DNA of 64,000 nt, taken from NCBI RefSeq assembly GCF_009389715.1, contig NC_052395.1:23609482-23673481 (forward strand), written 5' to 3'. Positions 60,406 through 64,000 of this stretch are shown one piece after another; the first letter of the stretch is position 1; each line of letters starts with the position of its first letter. Below the pieces are notes generated by a model that searched no databases, had not been told where the DNA came from, and saw only the letters and a program-made list of their open reading frames with translations. A program made the position numbers and the translations under genes. Source of the stretch: Phoenix dactylifera. Lineage: Eukaryota > Streptophyta > Magnoliopsida > Arecales > Arecaceae.

Positions 60406-63329
60406 ATTTTTTATGGTAGTGTCTCTTAGCAAGGTTGACTACCATCTTATTTTCCAAATTTGGTGATGCTGATACTGTCGATGAATATTCTGCTGCTGCT
60501 ATATTTATTTCAAGCACCACGACAACACTGTTCTCTTAACCTTTTTTTTTCAAGTTCATTTTTTTCCTCACCAAGTGAATCTCAATTTTCTCTGATTGCT
60601 GAGACGATTAAAAAGAATATTCAGATTTTCACAAACTTTATACCTTAATTTAGTTTTTCTGCTCTATGCAAGGAGATGATAGTGCTAGCCTCCAAAATGT
60701 GGCAGGCCAATGAGTTATCCAAAATCAAGGAGAATAGGGGAATTCATATTCAGAGAAAAGGAAAAGAAATATTTTGCCTAGCCTGAAAGTGGGAGATAAG
60801 GCAGGGAATCACTAGATCTAACTTTTTCTTTCTTTGATATGCATATTTCTCATTATTTTCTTTAGGATTAATCACTTACTAATTTTTCCTAATTTGTTGT
60901 AACCCAAAGCTCCTATATTAATAGGACTGTCTTATTCTCCCAATGTAGCATTACGTACTACATGTTTTTCTTGTCATTCACTTGCTCTTAAGTTTTAGTT
61001 GACGTGGTTTGTGCTTTTCTCTATCTTATATGGCATCTAAGGATCTCTCTTTTAAGCCTTAGTATTCTGTCACTATATACAGATTTGTTAGAATGATTGA
61101 ACAAATTTCATAAAATTTGCAAGAACTGGCACATTAAAATGAAATAGGTCCATACTCTGGTATTTTCTTTTTCCCAAATTTCTAGGAATTCAAAATTTTA
61201 TACTAATGAATGTGGTGTGAAGATAAAACTAAACGACTAGATGGTCAGAATGCCATCTCCAAAAGCATTCATCGGTTAAAAACAGGTAATTGAGTTTTTC
61301 TTTTCTTCGAGGTTTAAATGGTGCGCAATATACGGTATACTGAGTCATTTATACAGATGAACTGAACGAGACACAAGGTAATAGGAATCATGGTGCTGGG
61401 TTGTTCCTTGCGATATATAGGAGCTTCACATGAACAAAAACTTGGACTTTACATTTTGATGGAGTACATGATGTAGACTAATGAGATCTGGCTTGAAGAC
61501 AAAAAGAATGCACTGAGAGATGAGATCAAGAAAGCATCTTGAGGTAAGTATATTGCTGGAGTAGTGCAACATGATTGGAAGAGACAAATGTCTGTACATT
61601 AAGATGTTCTTCTCACAGCAGTCATGCTACTTTTATCTTGTTCAAGCACAATATTCTTTTTTTTTTATGAAAACAATATTCTAATTTTTAGATCAAACAT
61701 TGTCGACAATTCAATGTATTTCACTGCAAAATATATTTAAAGGGATTTTTTTAGACCTTTCTATGAAATTCCAAACATTGGAAGTCATGATATTAGCCAT
61801 CGACTGGAAATTGCAGCAAACATGCTTGATTGCTTGTTCATGTATCAAATTACGATGTAAAACATCTATCCTTGGAGGAGTCAAGAATGAATGGACATTT
61901 AAACTTAGTACATAGGCTAATATCACAACTTACAAATGTTTGGAATTTAACACTCACCATCCTAGGATTTTTGGGATACATCTTTGTTTTTTTTTCAGAG
62001 CTCTCAAGACTGAGTGCTTTTGTAGCTGGAGTTTTCTCCTCGTTGGTACTTCATCATTAATGAAAGTTTTTCCAATCTTCTCTGCCCATGGGCATTGGCT
62101 GTGGTCTCTTTGGTTTTGCTTTATAATCTCTGGATCTAGTTTTTTTTTGCATAAGCGCACGCACACACACAAAGAGAGAGAGATCTATTCAATATAACTT
62201 AAGTTTGATATGCTAGAAAATTTGTCTCCAAAATCTGTCTTGCTTCTGAATGTATTGATAGATGTTCATGCTTGTCATGCATTTTGATACTAAGAATGGT
62301 CCTCAGGGATCTAGGTGCCCCTTTTATGCTAATTTCCAAAGCATCAGAGATTTTTTTTGAGATTGTATGTTCACTCGTTGGCAGTTGTATATTTGTGTAT
62401 GAATCAGTCCTTGTTTGCTGGATGAGAAGTGATCAACCAAGCCATTTTCCCAGACTCTATGAATGACAGCAAATCAAAGTGGTTACCAAGTGTTTCAGGA
62501 TTGAGGATATTTCATTTGCTGCAATGAAGAATCACTTGCATGGGATGTCTTTGAGATTTGTTATCAAGCTAGTTATCCAATCTTCTTGCAGCATGAGCTG
62601 TGTAATGCACAATAGTTTATGGATGAAAGGATTCATTTAAAGGTTTCCCTACTATTTATAAATGTAATATAGGTAATATTCTAGAGGGGAAACCAATCCT
62701 AACCATTGCTTCTTAAATTGTAGAGACCGAAAAGTAAAACTAGCTTTACTGGTAAATTGGATACAGCATGGAGTTGTTCGGTCAGAAAGATTTGTCTGCA
62801 AGCCCATTATATGTATTTCTACAGCTAGACTACTGGTTGTCCCTGTTGTGTTTTCTCTGTTTCTGCTCAGGCCAAGGCTGCATATAATGGCTGTTGTATT
62901 GGTCTAATGGCTTTAAATGACAGATCCAGAGGGTTCCTGTTATGTTTTGTTAATGTTATTAATTTAAATTAAAAATGCCTATAGTTGTTTTTTTATGTTG
63001 AATGCTGCATAATGAAGATAATGGCAAGCATAAGCTATAGGAATATTTCTTGCTTAGATAATGCGTTTCCTAAGGCAGTAAGGCTACATTTGATTTGGGG
63101 ATAAAGGGGATTTCTCATGGTTTATCCCTGGAATAAGTGGCAAAAACATTGTGTTGTCGGCTGAATAACTTTACCCCTTTTATTCAGTCAAATTCTCATG
63201 ATTACATTTGTTCCAGGTAATTTATACCTAGCTCCTATGGTTCAAATTTAAACCCAGTAGAACTTTGTTTCAATGTCCTATCTATCCCCTCTATTATTAG
63301 AGAATGATCAATTTAGGCTTCACACAACA
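60406..63329. other. Intergenic or intronic DNA
   Basis: AT-rich, with a short (AC)/(AG) run at about 62157-62182. No gene, exon with a usable frame, or element end was recognised. Confidence 0.4.
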
Positions 63330-63552
63330 TCAAAAATACAATACAATATAAAATATATAGTACAATATATTATAATATATTATAAATATAGTATAATGAT
63401 ATGATATCATAATATATTATCATATAATATTGTACTATATGAAATATTATTATAATCTCATTACAAACGTAGTACTATATGGTACAATATTATGGTGCTG
63501 TATGATATTATATTGTATTATAAAATTATTTAACATAATATGATATAATACT
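63330..63552. repeat. AT-rich low-complexity tract
   Basis: Repeating ATAATATATTATA, TACAATAT and GATATCAT words over about 220 bp. It is the insertion site of the LTR at 63553. Confidence 0.85.
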
Positions 63553-64000
63553 TGTTGCTGGTGGTCCAAACCGAGAACGATTGGCACAGCGGTGTGAACG
63601 GGATTCCGTCTGAGTTGCCTTGGTTGGTGTTGATTGTGCTCCACCTTCCACCGGAAAACCTGCAAGCAAGCCTCGCACCACCACTGGGGTAGTGGGGGCC
63701 CTCCGACGATCAAGTCAGAGGAGATTGGAGGAGAAGGAGAGATAATAGTAGCAAGTAGGAGAATGCTCTGGAAGTTCTTGCTTACCTCCCCCCTTCTCCC
63801 CCCAGCCGCATATATACCAGGCTGGGGGGTCCTTCTGGGGGGTTGGTCATCGTGTGGCACGATGGAGTTGCCACTGACATGGCCGTTACAGGGCGTCGTG
63901 GGGTAGCGCTGGGTACGGCCATGACATGGCGTAGTGGAGCTCCGCTTTGTACGGCTGTTACAGGAGATCGTGGAGCAGCGCCGGATACGACCGTTGCAGG
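63553..64000 (-). mobile_element. Probable Ty3/gypsy LTR, cut by the window edge
   Basis: Abrupt change from AT-rich to GC-rich DNA at TGTTGCTGGTGGTCC. Read on the minus strand, it has tandem 36-bp units, a TATATATGCGGCTGGGGGG promoter-like box, and then CTTGATCGTCGGAGGGCCCC and GAGGCTTGCTTGCAGG. It ends ...ACCACCAGCAACA. This order resembles LTRs of monocot Ty3/gypsy elements as I remember them. Its other end lies outside the window. Confidence 0.6.
63884..64000. repeat. 36-bp tandem units in the LTR
   Basis: GGCCGTTACAGGGCGTCGTG, GGCCATGACATGGCGTAGTG and GGCTGTTACAGGAGATCGTG start successive units of about 36 bp, each ending near GTAC/ATAC. A fourth begins at the edge. Confidence 0.8.

Noticed and set aside
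63100..63260. Possible Tourist-type start CTACATTTGATTTGGGGATA
   Set aside because: No matching inverted end or target duplication was found.

Overview
The window is nuclear DNA from a large-genome flowering plant, most likely a monocot. The signs are spliced genes with long T-rich introns, a very GC-rich first exon, nested LTR retrotransposons, CACTA, MULE, hAT and Tourist DNA elements, and tRNA-derived SINEs of plant type. No bacterial or organellar genes, tRNA or rRNA genes, or CRISPR arrays were seen. The species cannot be named from the sequence alone; a palm-like monocot is only a guess.

Layout. 1-5040: a Sirevirus LTR (1-1611) sits inside a decayed CACTA (En/Spm) element whose right end is at 5040. 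5421-8280: a complete non-autonomous CACTA with TIRs and a 3-bp GAT target duplication, carrying captured gene fragments that include a CCB4-like chloroplast protein exon (a Pack-CACTA). 9230-9666: a tRNA-derived SINE with an 11-bp target duplication. 10924-11412: a small gene for a one-pass membrane protein with a TATA box. 11942-12604: a LINE ORF1 remnant, head-to-head with a PI31-type proteasome regulator gene (12675-18996, nine exons, with three lesions that suggest decay). The introns of that gene hold a 96-bp (TA)n tract and a MULE-type MITE.

21412-44796 is a nested stack. A LINE reverse transcriptase remnant abuts a TIR-element fragment, which is cut by a 21.8-kb Sirevirus (Ty1/copia, minus strand). 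The third ORF of the Sirevirus is split by a 10.1-kb Angela/BARE-like copia element with a perfect 5-bp GGATG target duplication. The Sirevirus LTRs carry about 20 copies each of the perfect palindrome GAGTCGACTC. A second array of the same palindrome, in inverted context, lies between pol and the third ORF. The gag and most of pol are open, with a single TAG in the RNase H region.

44797-64000 is mostly intergenic or intronic. It holds a hAT-like element, the first exon of an unrecognised gene (48660-49078), a minisatellite, Au-type SINE pieces, a GC-rich dispersed repeat family, about 2-kb diverged tandem modules, a Tourist MITE, a very short LTR followed by a primer binding site, and a probable Ty3/gypsy LTR running off the right edge.

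The host genes do not form a pathway. The main story is transposon layering: several elements interrupt one another in an order that can be read from target duplications, and at least one element has captured host exons.
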